64,000 nucleotides of DNA, taken from the NCBI GenBank assembly GCA_963850915.1, contig CAWKND010000004.1, positions 744,001 to 808,000 of the forward strand, read 5' to 3'. The stretch's first letter is position 1; each line of letters opens with the position of its first letter. The DNA comes from CAVTWH01 sp963850915 (GTDB taxonomy: Bacteria > Actinomycetota > Actinomycetes > Mycobacteriales > Micromonosporaceae). Under the pieces are notes generated by a model. That model did not search any database and had not been told where the DNA came from. It worked only from the letters and a program-made list of their open reading frames with translations. Both the position numbers and the translations under genes were made by a program. Positions 7,912 through 17,591 of the stretch are shown here, in pieces.

Positions 7912-9564
7912 GTGAAGATCACCGGTACCGGGCACGCGAGCATGCGGATCGACACGGCGGCGGGGAGCATCCTGACCGATCCGTGGGTCAACCCGGCGTA
8001 CTTCGCCTCGTGGTTCCCGTTCCCGGACAACTCGCAGCTCGACTGGGAGAGCCTCGGCGACGTCGACTACCTCTACGTCTCGCACCTGCACCGGGACCAC
8101 TTCGACGCGGCGCACCTGAAGCGCTTCATCTCCAAGAAGGCCACCGTCCTGCTGCCCGAATTCCCCACCTCGGAGATGGAGGACGAACTGCGGGAGCTCG
8201 GCTTCACCTCGTTCCTAAAGACCAAGACCAATGAGGTGTACGAGCTCGACGGCGGTTTGAAGATCCTCATCCAGGCGCTGACCTCACCGACCGACGGGCC
8301 GATCGGGGACTCGTCGCTGTGGGTGGAGTACGACGGGGTGCGGGTACTCAACCAGAACGACGCGCGCCCCACAGATCTGGGGTTCTTCGCCGAACTGGGG
8401 CACGTACACGCGCACATGCTGCAGTTCAGTGGGGCCATCTGGTACCCCATGGTCTATGAACTGCCCGCCGCGGCCAAGACCGCCTTCGGCAAGCAGAAGC
8501 GCGACCGCCAGTTCGACCGCACCTGGCGCTACATCGACGACCTGAAGGCGTCCTGGGTCTTCCCGATCGCCGGCCCGCCGTGCTTCCTCGACGACGAGCT
8601 GTGGCAGTTCAACGATCTGGGTACCGACGAGGGGAACATCTTCCCGGACCAGTCGGTGTTCCTGCGGGAGTACGCGGCGATCGGGCGGGACAACGCGGTC
8701 GTGCTGCTGCCCGGGTCGACGGCGACGGTCGGCACCGACTCGTGCGAGGCGAGCCACCCGACGCCGGTTGACGAGTACTTCGCGCACAAGGAGCAGCACC
8801 TGCGCGAGTACCAGGCGCGCCAGCGGCCGGTCATCGAGGCGGCCAAGCGCTCCTGGCGGCACCCGGAGATCGACGTACTCGCCGAGATGAAGCGGCGCAT
8901 CGAGCCGCTGCTGGACGAGTCGATCTACCTGGCCACCGGCGTCGGCGGACCGGTGCGCTTCGACCTGACCGACGAGTCGGGGACCGAGGTACTGGAGTCG
9001 ATCGTGGTGGACTTCCCCGGCAAGGAGGTGCGCGTCTACGCCGACGAGAAGGTGCGCTACCGCTTCCGAACCGGCCGGGCGCTGGTCGAGCAGCTGCTGT
9101 TCACCGGCGAGGTCGACTGGGTCAACTCGCTCTTCCTCTCCTGCCGCTTCTCGGCTGCCCGGATCGGCCAGTACAACGAGTTCGTGTACGCCTTCTTCAA
9201 GTGCCTCTCCGACGAGCGCCTGCAGTACGCCGAGGGCTGGTACGCGGAGCAGAAGCCGGACGCCGAGGACATCAAGCTGGGCGACTGGATCATGCAGCGG
9301 CGCTGCCCGCACCTGAAGGCCGACCTGACCCGGTTCGGCATCGTCGAGGGGCGCACGCTCACCTGCCAGCTGCACGGCTGGAAGTTCGACCTGGCCACCG
9401 GGAAGTGCCTGACCAGTGTCGGGCACGAGATCCGCTCCCGGCCTGCAGCCGGCAGCACGGTCCCGGACGGCACCACGGTGCCCGCTGCCGGCCCGCTCTC
9501 CGCTGGACAACAGATCCCCGCTGGCGACCAGGTCCCCGCTGCGGAGCCGGTCCCCGGCGGGTGA
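7912..9564 (+). CDS. metallo-beta-lactamase-fold and Rieske [2Fe-2S] fusion protein
   Basis: 550-residue cytoplasmic protein. The N-terminal half is a UlaG-like metallo-beta-lactamase-fold domain with S57-H-L-H-R-D-H63-F-D as the metal motif and an early TDPWVNPAYF segment. The C-terminal part has a Rieske-type site, C465-P-H467 and C485-Q-L-H488, the CxH...CxxH ligand set for a 2Fe-2S cluster. A 45-residue Ala/Pro/Val repetitive tail ends the protein. Metal-dependent hydrolysis coupled to electron transfer, or a CMP-NeuNAc-hydroxylase-like oxygenation, are both possible; the substrate cannot be told. GTG start with an AGAGAGGA site upstream. Confidence 0.82.
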   Translation: MKITGTGHASMRIDTAAGSILTDPWVNPAYFASWFPFPDNSQLDWESLGDVDYLYVSHLHRDHFDAAHLKRFISKKATVLLPEFPTSEMEDELRELGFTSFLKTKTNEVYELDGGLKILIQALTSPTDGPIGDSSLWVEYDGVRVLNQNDARPTDLGFFAELGHVHAHMLQFSGAIWYPMVYELPAAAKTAFGKQKRDRQFDRTWRYIDDLKASWVFPIAGPPCFLDDELWQFNDLGTDEGNIFPDQSVFLREYAAIGRDNAVVLLPGSTATVGTDSCEASHPTPVDEYFAHKEQHLREYQARQRPVIEAAKRSWRHPEIDVLAEMKRRIEPLLDESIYLATGVGGPVRFDLTDESGTEVLESIVVDFPGKEVRVYADEKVRYRFRTGRALVEQLLFTGEVDWVNSLFLSCRFSAARIGQYNEFVYAFFKCLSDERLQYAEGWYAEQKPDAEDIKLGDWIMQRRCPHLKADLTRFGIVEGRTLTCQLHGWKFDLATGKCLTSVGHEIRSRPAAGSTVPDGTTVPAAGPLSAGQQIPAGDQVPAAEPVPGG

Positions 9565-9657
9565 ACAGCGGCTTTCCTGGTCCCTGCCGCGGCGCGGAAG
9601 ATTCCGGCTGGCGAGCCGGGACAGCACGGAAGCGCCCGGTTGCCGCATCCTGAACCG

Positions 9658-10968
9658 GTGAGTGACCAGCACGACCGCCCCCCGATCAACCCCTCCCAAA
9701 CGGCGCTCTCCGGCCTAGCACGCTCCGGCCGGGCGTTCTCCGGCACAGTGCCCGCCCCTGCGCAGCCGGTCGAGATCGAGCTTGATCTCGTGTCCGACCC
9801 GGAGCGGCCGCCGGAGACCGATGTGGTCGACTTCGGGCGTCGGGCTCCGAGCCGACAGCGGCGGGTACTCGCGGGCGTGTTGATGGTGGCGGCGCTACTG
9901 GTCGGGGTGCTGATCTACAGCCACACCCGGGACACGCCGCCGGCGAATGCGGGATCGACTGCGCCGTCGCTCTCCCCGTCCGCCACCGCCGGTACGCCGT
10001 CGCGGGCTGCCACAGCGAGCCCGACCTTCCGCGGCACGACGACCCTGGGCGGGCCGTTACTCGGTGTCACCAGCGGCTGGGTGCTGTACGTCCGGTCCGC
10101 GTCCGACGTTGTGCGGATCCAACTGGCGGCCGGCAAGATCACCGACACCCAGGCGCCGCCGCTTTCCAACAGTGGCGAGGTGACCTTCCTGGCCACGTCG
10201 GGCGGGGTACTGGCCAGACCGGCTCACACCGGTGCCGGCTACCTGCTCCCGGACGGAACCGCCAGCCGACCCCTTGCGGGCTCGCTCAGCACGCCCGGGC
10301 TGGTCTTCCCGGGGCCGACCCCGGACACCTTCTGGGCTGTCGACGAGACGTTCGGTCCGCACGTCGAACTGGTCGACCCAGGCGGACGTCCGGTCGGCGG
10401 GGCGGTACCGATCGCGATCGACGTACCGAGCGGCAACGCCGGCCAGCTGGTTGCCGACGGTACCGGCTACCTTCTGTTCACCGGCAACGGTGGCGTGTAC
10501 GACCTGCACCCGGGTACCAGCAAGCGCATCGCCACCGGCAGCCTGCTCGCCGTCGGCCCCACCATGTGGCTGGTGCGAGACTGCGACAACCGGGGCGTCT
10601 GCCTGAGCTATACAGTCGACAGTCGGACCGGCGCGCGCCACCAGGTGGAAGCCGTCGACATCGCCGAACCGGTGATGACTGGCGTGCTTTCGCCGGACGG
10701 CCGGATGCTGGCCGTGATCGACACGAGCATGGGACAGCTCAAACTGGTGACCACGGCCACCGGCCAGGCCTCGCCTGTGTCGGTCCTGCTCGGTTCGGTC
10801 GGAGTCAGTGGCCAGTTTGTCTGGTCACCAGATGGCAAGTGGCTGCTGGTGGTGGACTCCGACGGCCACCTGCACGCGGTGGAGGCCGCCACCCACAACG
10901 ACAACGTGCTCACCCTCCCGATCCCAACCGCCATCCAACTCGCCGTCCGCCCCGCCGCCAGCGGCTGA
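9658..10968 (+). CDS. membrane-anchored propeller-like protein, copy 1
   Basis: 436-residue protein of unknown function: a cytoplasmic N-terminus of about 68 residues containing VVDFG, one membrane helix (about 70-88), a Ser/Thr/Pro linker, then an extracytoplasmic domain with blades such as GGVYDLHPGTSKRIATG and WSPDGKWLLVVDSDG, the latter resembling TolB/WD40-type strands. The GTG at 9658 (VSDQHDR) is preferred over the TTG at 9640 because the next gene starts the same way in a matching sequence context. The gene at 11083 is a close paralog. Confidence 0.7.
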   Translation: MSDQHDRPPINPSQTALSGLARSGRAFSGTVPAPAQPVEIELDLVSDPERPPETDVVDFGRRAPSRQRRVLAGVLMVAALLVGVLIYSHTRDTPPANAGSTAPSLSPSATAGTPSRAATASPTFRGTTTLGGPLLGVTSGWVLYVRSASDVVRIQLAAGKITDTQAPPLSNSGEVTFLATSGGVLARPAHTGAGYLLPDGTASRPLAGSLSTPGLVFPGPTPDTFWAVDETFGPHVELVDPGGRPVGGAVPIAIDVPSGNAGQLVADGTGYLLFTGNGGVYDLHPGTSKRIATGSLLAVGPTMWLVRDCDNRGVCLSYTVDSRTGARHQVEAVDIAEPVMTGVLSPDGRMLAVIDTSMGQLKLVTTATGQASPVSVLLGSVGVSGQFVWSPDGKWLLVVDSDGHLHAVEAATHNDNVLTLPIPTAIQLAVRPAASG

Positions 10969-11082
10969 CCGGCGCCCTGTGCGCGTTCGGTGAAGACGGC
11001 GGCGGAGGCGGTGGGCGGCGGATTTTCAGGGCAGCGCCGGGGCAGGGCAGCGGCGAGGGGTCGGGTACCCCATCCTGGTCGG

Positions 11083-12351
11083 GTGAACGATCAGCGGGAG
11101 CAGCCGACGGCCGGGCCGGCGCGTGCCGACATCGAGCTGGGGCGCGCCAGTGACCCGGAGCAGCCCCGGCCCGACGTGGTGGACTTCGGGTCGACCGGCT
11201 CCGCTCGGGCTGGGCGGAGTCGCCGCCGCTTCGCGGTCGCCGCCGCGCTGGTGGTCGCGGTGCTGGTCGGGGCACTCGTCTACAGCCAGACCGGCGCGTC
11301 CGCGCCGCGGCGTGCGGCGGTCTCCCCGTCGGGAGCGGGGTCCAGCCGGCCCGGCTCGCCATCGGATCGCGTCCCGCCCAGTACGGTCGCGCGCGGGACG
11401 ACCGCACTGCCCGGCCCCGTCCCCGGCTTTTCGGCGGGCTGGGAGCTGTACGTGCGGTCCGCGCTCGACGTGGTGCGCATCCAACTGGCGGCCGGCAAGA
11501 TCACCGACACCCAGGTACCCCTCCTGCGCGGCAACGGCCCGGTCATGTTCCTGCCGACGCCCGACGGCGTGCTTGCCGAGCCGGCGGTCCCTGGCGGGGG
11601 TGGCGGGTACCTGGTCCCCGACGGCAAGCCGAGCCAGCCGATCCACGGCCTGCTCAACGGAGCCGGGCAGGTGTTCTCCGGGCCGACACCGGGCACCTTC
11701 TGGGTTGCCGACCAACCGACTGTGCAGAGACTGGCGCTGGTTGACGCGGATGGTGCCCAGCTCGGTGGCGCCGTACCGACCGTGATGGACCTACCGGAAG
11801 GCAACTCCGGCACGGTGGTCGCCGACGGTACCGGCTATGTCCTGCTCATCGGCAACGGCGGCGTCTACGACCTGCGTCCCGGTACCAGTAAACGCATCGC
11901 CACCGGCGGCTTGATCGCCGTCGGCCCCACCGTGTGGCTGGTGCAGGACTGCGACACCCGGGGCAGCTGCCTGCCCTACACGGTCGACAGTCGTACCGGA
12001 GCGCGCCGCCAGGTCAACGTCGCCGACACATCGCACTCCACCGTCACCGGCCTCGTCTCGCCGGATGGCCGGACGGCAGCCGTCATCGACACGTCCGCGG
12101 TGCCCCCCAGGCTCACGCTGGAGAATCTGGTCGACAACGGGTACTCCGATGCCAACCCGGTGCCGGTCGTGCTCGGTCCGGCCGACGCCGGTTGCCAGCT
12201 GGTCTGGTCACCTGATGGCAAGTGGCTGCTGGTGATGGATTCTGTCGGCCGGCTGCACGCGGTGGAGGCGGCCACCCACGATGACCGGCTACTAGCCCTG
12301 CCGATCCCGGCCGCTATCCAGCTTGCGGTCCGGTCGGCCGCCGCCCCCTGA
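11083..12351 (+). CDS. membrane-anchored propeller-like protein, copy 2
   Basis: 422-residue paralog of the preceding gene with the same plan: a VVDFG segment, one membrane helix (about 47-66), a linker and a beta-rich domain with near-identical blades (VRIQLAAGKITDTQ, GGVYDLRPGTSKRIATG, WSPDGKWLLVMDS). The GTG at 11083 (VNDQREQ) aligns with the start of copy 1, both preceded by CATCCTG. Function unknown. The last 38 bases overlap the 3' end of the minus-strand GyrI-like gene. Confidence 0.7.
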   Translation: MNDQREQPTAGPARADIELGRASDPEQPRPDVVDFGSTGSARAGRSRRRFAVAAALVVAVLVGALVYSQTGASAPRRAAVSPSGAGSSRPGSPSDRVPPSTVARGTTALPGPVPGFSAGWELYVRSALDVVRIQLAAGKITDTQVPLLRGNGPVMFLPTPDGVLAEPAVPGGGGGYLVPDGKPSQPIHGLLNGAGQVFSGPTPGTFWVADQPTVQRLALVDADGAQLGGAVPTVMDLPEGNSGTVVADGTGYVLLIGNGGVYDLRPGTSKRIATGGLIAVGPTVWLVQDCDTRGSCLPYTVDSRTGARRQVNVADTSHSTVTGLVSPDGRTAAVIDTSAVPPRLTLENLVDNGYSDANPVPVVLGPADAGCQLVWSPDGKWLLVMDSVGRLHAVEAATHDDRLLALPIPAAIQLAVRSAAAP

Positions 12352-12802
12352 GCCGGTGCCGGATCAGGTCGAGTACGGGCATGAGTACGTCGATCTCGTC
12401 GTGCCGGCGGTAGTACTCGATGCCGGGGCGGCTGCTGTCGAGTACACCGGTGCGCTGCAGTTCGGCGTAGGTGGGGGCGAGCCGGTCGTACACGGCGGGG
12501 GTCTCGCCGCGCAGCCGGGCGCGCAGGTACCGGCCGCCGGGGACAACACCGGTCGGCAGACCCAGCGCCTCCGGATCGTCACCGGCGCGCAGTGCCACGC
12601 AGGTCCGGTACCAGCCGGCTGTGGTGTTGAAAATCCCGAGGAACCGCCGCCCGCGCAGTCCGACGAGATCCTCCAGCCGGTCCCAGGCGGCGCCGATCGC
12701 CGGCCCGTCACCGTCGGTCGTCTCCAGGTACATGACGGGGATGTCATCCCGGTCGATCGGCTGAGCGGTCGCCTGCCACTGCGCGTCGTCGGTCATACTC
12801 AC
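12314..12802 (-). CDS. GyrI-like small-molecule-binding domain protein
   Basis: 162-residue single-domain protein with the layout of GyrI-like/AraC effector-binding domains: a strand ending in VMYLETT, AWDRLEDLVGLRGRRFLGIF, GLPTGVVPGGRYLRARLRG and a C-terminal DEIDVLMPV strand. Stand-alone members bind or hydrolyse small hydrophobic compounds; nothing in the sequence shows the ligand. GTG start at 12802, with an in-frame ATG six bases later. It lies downstream of the FAD oxidoreductase on the same strand and overlaps convergently with the propeller-like copy 2. Confidence 0.68.
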   Translation of the reverse strand: MSMTDDAQWQATAQPIDRDDIPVMYLETTDGDGPAIGAAWDRLEDLVGLRGRRFLGIFNTTAGWYRTCVALRAGDDPEALGLPTGVVPGGRYLRARLRGETPAVYDRLAPTYAELQRTGVLDSSRPGIEYYRRHDEIDVLMPVLDLIRHRLRGRRPTGPQAG

Positions 12803-12871
12803 CGACCGTAGGCGCTGAATAGGGCCGGGACAACCGCTGGCGTCGGGCGCGGTGGTTTCTTACGGCGTGCG

Positions 12872-14506
12872 TCAGGCGGGTGGCCGGCCGAGATCGGCGA
12901 GGATCTGCTGGGCGGCGTTGTGCCCGGCCGCGCCGATCACGCTGCCGGCCGGATGGGTACCCGCCGAGCCGGCGTAGAGACCCGGCAGGCCGGTGGCGTA
13001 GGGCATCCGGTCGGTGAAGGAGACCGTGTTGTCCACGTGGTGGATGTGTCCACCGGTGATCCCGAAGTGCTCCTCGATGCCGGGCGGGGTCAGCGGGAAC
13101 ACATCCGCGACCAGGTCCCGGGTACCCGGGGCGTACCGCTCGCAGATCTCCAGCAGACTGTCCACATAGGACGGCAGCAGCTCGTCCCAGCCCCCGTCGA
13201 CTGGCGCGTACGGCACCGACTGCACGAACAGCGCCGACGAGTGGTGCCCCTCCGCGTCCTGGAGTGACGGATCGACCGTGGTGTGCAGGTACCACTCGAG
13301 GGTCGGCTCGGCCGGCAGCTTCCCGGCGCACACGTCCGCCCACATCCGGCGCAGCTCCGCCATCGGCGACGCTCCGTCCGCGGACCCGGGCGACAGCGAG
13401 CCGGGACGGAACGAGCCGGGGAGCAGCGTGGCGGAGCCGGGGAGCAGGTGGATGGTGGAGCCGAACGGGCTCGGCGCGCCCTCGGGTAGGCAGGAGAAGC
13501 GGGGCAGGCCGCGCAGCGCCAGGTTGACCTTCAGCGTGGTTCCGGTGCGGCGTACCGACTCCATCCGCTCCCGCAGCGCGGCCGGCGCCTCCGGGGCGAG
13601 GGCGAGCAGCTGGTACGGGTCGCAGGCGCCGAGCACCACGGACGCGCTGACCCGCCGGCCGTCGGCCAACTCCACGCCACTGACCGACCCTGCGTCCACG
13701 CACACCCTGGCCACCGGTGCGCTCGCGGCGAGTACGGCACCGGCGGATCGGGCGGCTTCGGCGAAGGTGGCCGAGACGGTACCCATGCCGCCTTTGGCGA
13801 TCATCCAGGTACCGTCCGCGCCCGGCAGCCGGCACATGTTGTGGACGAGGAAGTTGTGGCCGGTACCCGGGTCGTCGGGGCCGGCGTTGAGCCCGGACAG
13901 CCCGTCGGTCACCGCGTACATCGAGACCAGCAGCTCCGACTCGAAGCCGAACCGGGCCAGGTAGTCGGCGACCGAGCCGGTCACCAGGTCCGCGAAGACC
14001 TGCCGCAGTTCGGGGCGCAGGTAGCGCTCCGCGGTCTCGCCCACCGGCAGTGGCGCGGCCAACCAGGCCGGGGCCAGGTCCTCGCGCAGCTCGGCCAGCT
14101 CAGCCTGCATGGCGTCGTCGGCGGCGATGTCGGCGGCCGAGAAGAACGCCTCGAGCTGCGCCCGGGTGGCCGCCCGGTCGGAGCCGAACAGCAGGTACGG
14201 CGAGCCCAGCGGTCCGGGCGTCGGCAGGAAGTAGTGCGGATCGCGGCGCAGTACGGGGATCCGCACGTCGAGCTTGGCGAGCAGTTCGGGCGGCATCAGG
14301 CCGAGCAGGTACGAGCCGGTGGAGTGGCCGAGCCCGGGCACCTTCGGGAACGGGTGCTCGGTCCGGGTCGCCCCGCCCAGCGCCGCCTTGCCCTCCAGTA
14401 CCACCACGGAGAGCCCGGCCCGGGCCAGCAGGATCGCCGAGACCAGCCCGTTGTGCCCGGCCCCGATGATCACGACATCCGCGCGCGCGGGAATCTCGGT
14501 CGTCAC
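12872..14506 (-). CDS. FAD-dependent oxidoreductase, phytoene-desaturase-like
   Basis: 544-residue flavoprotein. The N-terminal Rossmann motif VVIIGAGHNG has GxGxxG at 15-20, followed by LEGKAALGGATRTEHPF. The C-terminus has the FAD-closing signature GLPGLYAGSAGTHPAGSVIG. The overall pattern, including GGMGTVSATFAEAARSAGA, matches the NAD(P)/FAD phytoene-dehydrogenase-related group (PYROXD2-like). The substrate is unknown and no carotenoid genes are nearby. I chose the GTG at 14506 (VTTEIPARADVV); the frame is open further upstream, but that sequence is not family-like. It is divergent from the MMPL gene. Confidence 0.82.
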   Translation of the reverse strand: MTTEIPARADVVIIGAGHNGLVSAILLARAGLSVVVLEGKAALGGATRTEHPFPKVPGLGHSTGSYLLGLMPPELLAKLDVRIPVLRRDPHYFLPTPGPLGSPYLLFGSDRAATRAQLEAFFSAADIAADDAMQAELAELREDLAPAWLAAPLPVGETAERYLRPELRQVFADLVTGSVADYLARFGFESELLVSMYAVTDGLSGLNAGPDDPGTGHNFLVHNMCRLPGADGTWMIAKGGMGTVSATFAEAARSAGAVLAASAPVARVCVDAGSVSGVELADGRRVSASVVLGACDPYQLLALAPEAPAALRERMESVRRTGTTLKVNLALRGLPRFSCLPEGAPSPFGSTIHLLPGSATLLPGSFRPGSLSPGSADGASPMAELRRMWADVCAGKLPAEPTLEWYLHTTVDPSLQDAEGHHSSALFVQSVPYAPVDGGWDELLPSYVDSLLEICERYAPGTRDLVADVFPLTPPGIEEHFGITGGHIHHVDNTVSFTDRMPYATGLPGLYAGSAGTHPAGSVIGAAGHNAAQQILADLGRPPA

Positions 14507-14642
14507 CCCGGCGAGCCTAGCCCCTCCCACCCCGCCCCCCTGCGCCAACAAGCGCAGCAGGACCCCGGCAGACGCCACCCACCCCAAGCACCCCCCACCT
14601 GCCTCAGAGGCATAGTGAGAGAAGTTCACAGCTGGGGTCTCG

Positions 14643-16919
14643 GTGCGAGGAGTGTCGGTGTTGCTGTTGGAGCGGTGGGGGCGCTTCGTCGTCCGGGCCC
14701 GGTTCGGGGTACTCGCGGCCGGGCTCGCGCTCGTGGTCGTCGGGCTCACCTGGGGGCTGGGCGTCTTCGGTGCTGTGTCCGGCGGCGGGTTCTACGACAA
14801 CCACAACGCCTCGGCGCGTACCCGGGCGCAGATCGTCGACCGGCTCGGCGCCCAGGACTCGGACGTCATCGCCCTCTACTCCAGCCCGACGCTGACCGTG
14901 GACGACCCGGCCTTCCGGGCGTCCGTGACAGCCGCCGTGCAGCGGGTAGCCGCCGACCCGTCGGTGCGGACCGTGGTCAGCTGGTACCAGACGCCGTTGC
15001 CGCAGCTCGTCTCGACCGACCGGCACGCCACGTACGTCGTGGTGCGCTTCACCAACATCGACGAGACCGCCGCGCTCGGCATCTACCGCGCGATGAAGCC
15101 CGAGTTCCAGGCGGCTGCGCCGGTGACAACCCAGCTCGGCGGGGTACGCCCGTTCTACGACGAGACGAACGCGATGACCGCGAGCGACATCGCCCGCGCC
15201 GAGACGTTCTCCATGCCGGTACTGCTGGTGCTGCTGGTACTGGTCTTCGGCAGTGTGGTCGCGGCCACCACGCCACTGCTGGTCGGCGGGCTCGCGGTAC
15301 TCGGCGCGTTCATCGTGACCCGGGTGCTGACCGAGTTCACCGACGTCTCCACCTTCGCCATCAACATCATCACGCTGATCGGGCTCGGCCTCTCCATCGA
15401 CTACGCGCTCTTCGTGGTCAGCCGGTTCCGCGAGGAGCTGGCCGGCGGGCTGTCGCCACACGACGCGGTGGTCCGCACGATGGCCACCGCCGGGCGTACC
15501 GTGGCGGTCTCCGGGGTGACCGTGACCCTCGCGCTGGCGAGCCTTCTCCTTTTCCCGCAAGGGTTCCTGAAGTCGATGGGGTACGGCGGGATGGCCGCCG
15601 TCGCGGTCGCCATGCTCGCCTCGCTCACCGTGCTGCCGGCGGGTCTCGCGGTCATCGGGCCGCGGATCAACGCGGTGCGCATTCCGTTGCCGCGCAGGCG
15701 GTCGCGGGCGGCAGCCGACCAGCTGGGGGAGCACGGTGCGTGGGCCGCGCTCGCACACAGCGTCATGCGCCGACCCTGGGTGTACCTGGTGGGCGTGCTC
15801 GCGATCCTGGCGGTACTCGCCGCGCCGGTACACCGCATCCACTTCGGCGGCGTGGACGCCCGGGTACTCCCGTCCGGTACCGAGAGCCGGGTGGTCAACG
15901 AGCGACTGCAGTCGGAGTTCCCGACCGGCGAGCGAGTACCCCATCCAGGTACTCGCCACCGGAGTCACCGACGCCAACCTGCCCAGCGTGGTCGCCGGGC
16001 TGCACGGGCTGCGCGGCGTGACCAACGCGACGGTGGTGGCCAGCAAGGGCGGCGCCGCCCTGGTTGACCTGGACTACTCCGGCGACGCGACCTCCGACGG
16101 CGCCCGGCGACTCGTCGCGGACGCGCGGGCGTACCCGGCTCCGGCGGGCGTGACGATCGGGGTCACGGGCTACACGGCGGACCTCGTCGACCAGCTCGCA
16201 CTCGCTCGGTAGCCGGCTGCCGTGGATGGTCGCCTTCGTGGTACTCGTCACCATGGTGCTGCTGTTCTTCGCCTTCGGCTCGGTACTGCTGCCGATCAAG
16301 GCGGTACTGATGAACGTGGTGTCGCTGGGCGCGGCGTTCGGCGTGGTGGTACTCGTCTTCCAGGACGGGCACTTCGCCTCCTGGCTGGGCTTCACGCCGA
16401 CCGGCACGATCGAGCCGACCAACCCGATCCTGATGGTGGCCGTACTCTTCGGACTGGCCACCGACTACGAGGTGTTCCTGCTCTCCCGGGTCCGCGAGGA
16501 GTACGACGCCACCGGCGACAACACCCGCGCGGTCGCGACCGGGCTGCAGCGCACCGGCCGGCTGATCACCTCGGCCGCGCTGCTGCTGATCGTGGTGGTG
16601 GCCGGCTTCGCCACCGGCGAAGATCGCCTTCGTCAAGCTCATCGGGGTCGGCATGATCGTGGCCATCCTGGTGGACGCGACGCTGGTACGGGCGCTGCTG
16701 GTACCGGCCACGATGCGGCTGCTCGGCCGGTGGAACTGGTGGGCCCCGGGTCCGCTGGCCCGGGTGTACCGCCACATGCACGAGCCAGCGGCTCCGGCCC
16801 CCGTTCCCGGCGCCGTTCCAGGCGACGATCCGGCCCCGGGCGGCATCGGGGCGGACGAGCCGGCGGACAGCCCGGGCGGCCCGGTAACGGCGTGGCCCGG
16901 TGGCGGCGTGGCCGGGTAG
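14643..16919 (+). pseudogene. MMPL-family transporter, three frame breaks
   Basis: RND/MMPL-type membrane exporter of about 758 residues. The first part (14643 to about 15932) has the N-terminal helix, an extracytoplasmic loop, five helices including ITLIGLGLSIDYALFVVSRFREE, and a second membrane start. Its frame ends in random sequence. The protein continues in the second frame (ATGVTDANLPSVVAGLHG...), switches again near 16198 to LGSRLPWMVAFVVLVTMVL..., and near 16619 to KIAFVKLIGVGMIVAILVDATLVRA. Each switch looks like one extra base, and three together restore the full length. Sequencing error or real decay cannot be separated here. Substrate unknown. Confidence 0.85.
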
Positions 16920-16930
16920 CCTGCGGCGTC

Positions 16931-17476
16931 ATGATCGTGGCACAGACGCAGCGCCTGGACATCCGGCCGTGGACCGACTCGCAGGCTGACCTGGATCGCT
17001 TGTGGGACATGTACTCCCGCTGGGAGGTGATGCGCTTCCTGGGCGCGGCGCCGAAGGTGATGGCCGATCCGGCGGAGGCGGCCGGGCTGGTGGCGCGCTG
17101 GACGGCGCCGCACGCCCACTGGCCGCCGACCTACGGCCAGTGGGCGATCGAGGACCGGCGCACCGGGGTGGCGGTCGGTACGGCGCTGCTGAAGCCGCTG
17201 CCCAACTCGGACGGCTCAGCGGCGAGTGACATCGAGGTCGGCTGGCACCTGCACCCCGACTCGTGGGGGCACGGGTACGCCACCGAGGCGGCCGGCGCCC
17301 TCGTCCAGCGCGCCTTCGCCGCCGGGGTACCCGAGGTCTTCGCCGTGGTGTACCCGGAGAACACCGCCTCGCTCGCGGTCTGCCGGCGGCTCGGGATGGA
17401 GTCGATCGGCGAAACCGACAGGTGGTACGGCATCCGCTGCGCGGCGTTCCGGATCCGCCCCGAAATCCCAGCTTGA
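16931..17476 (+). CDS. GNAT family N-acetyltransferase
   Basis: 181-residue acetyltransferase of the RimJ/RimL-like type. TQRLDIRPWT starts the fold, GWHLHPDSWGHGYATEAAGALVQRAF is the acetyl-CoA binding motif A region, and YPENTASLAVCRRLGMESIGE is motif B. The substrate is unknown. The ATG at 16931 fits the family start. A TAGCCT hexamer at 16917-16922 ends eight bases before the ATG and could be the -10 box of a nearly leaderless transcript. This CDS is in the same frame as part of the broken MMPL gene, so an automatic call could wrongly fuse the two. Confidence 0.87.
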   Translation: MIVAQTQRLDIRPWTDSQADLDRLWDMYSRWEVMRFLGAAPKVMADPAEAAGLVARWTAPHAHWPPTYGQWAIEDRRTGVAVGTALLKPLPNSDGSAASDIEVGWHLHPDSWGHGYATEAAGALVQRAFAAGVPEVFAVVYPENTASLAVCRRLGMESIGETDRWYGIRCAAFRIRPEIPA

Positions 17477-17591
17477 GCGGCTGTTTGTGCTGGTCGGTGC
17501 ACGGGTATTCAGCGACTGGCCGACAGCCGACACCAGTGTTCACAGCGGCAGGCTCTAGGCTGATCTCACTGCCGTCGGGGGAAGGCTGGGA

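Noticed and set aside
13841..16021. A 726-codon plus-strand open frame across the FAD oxidoreductase and MMPL genes
   Set aside because: It lies antisense to one well-supported gene and out of frame with the other; the composition is Arg/Gly-rich without conserved segments.
16226..17476. One fused protein of an MMPL end and a GNAT domain
   Set aside because: The join exists only because a frame break puts both in one frame; the MMPL C-terminus reads correctly in another frame and stops at 16919, before the GNAT start.
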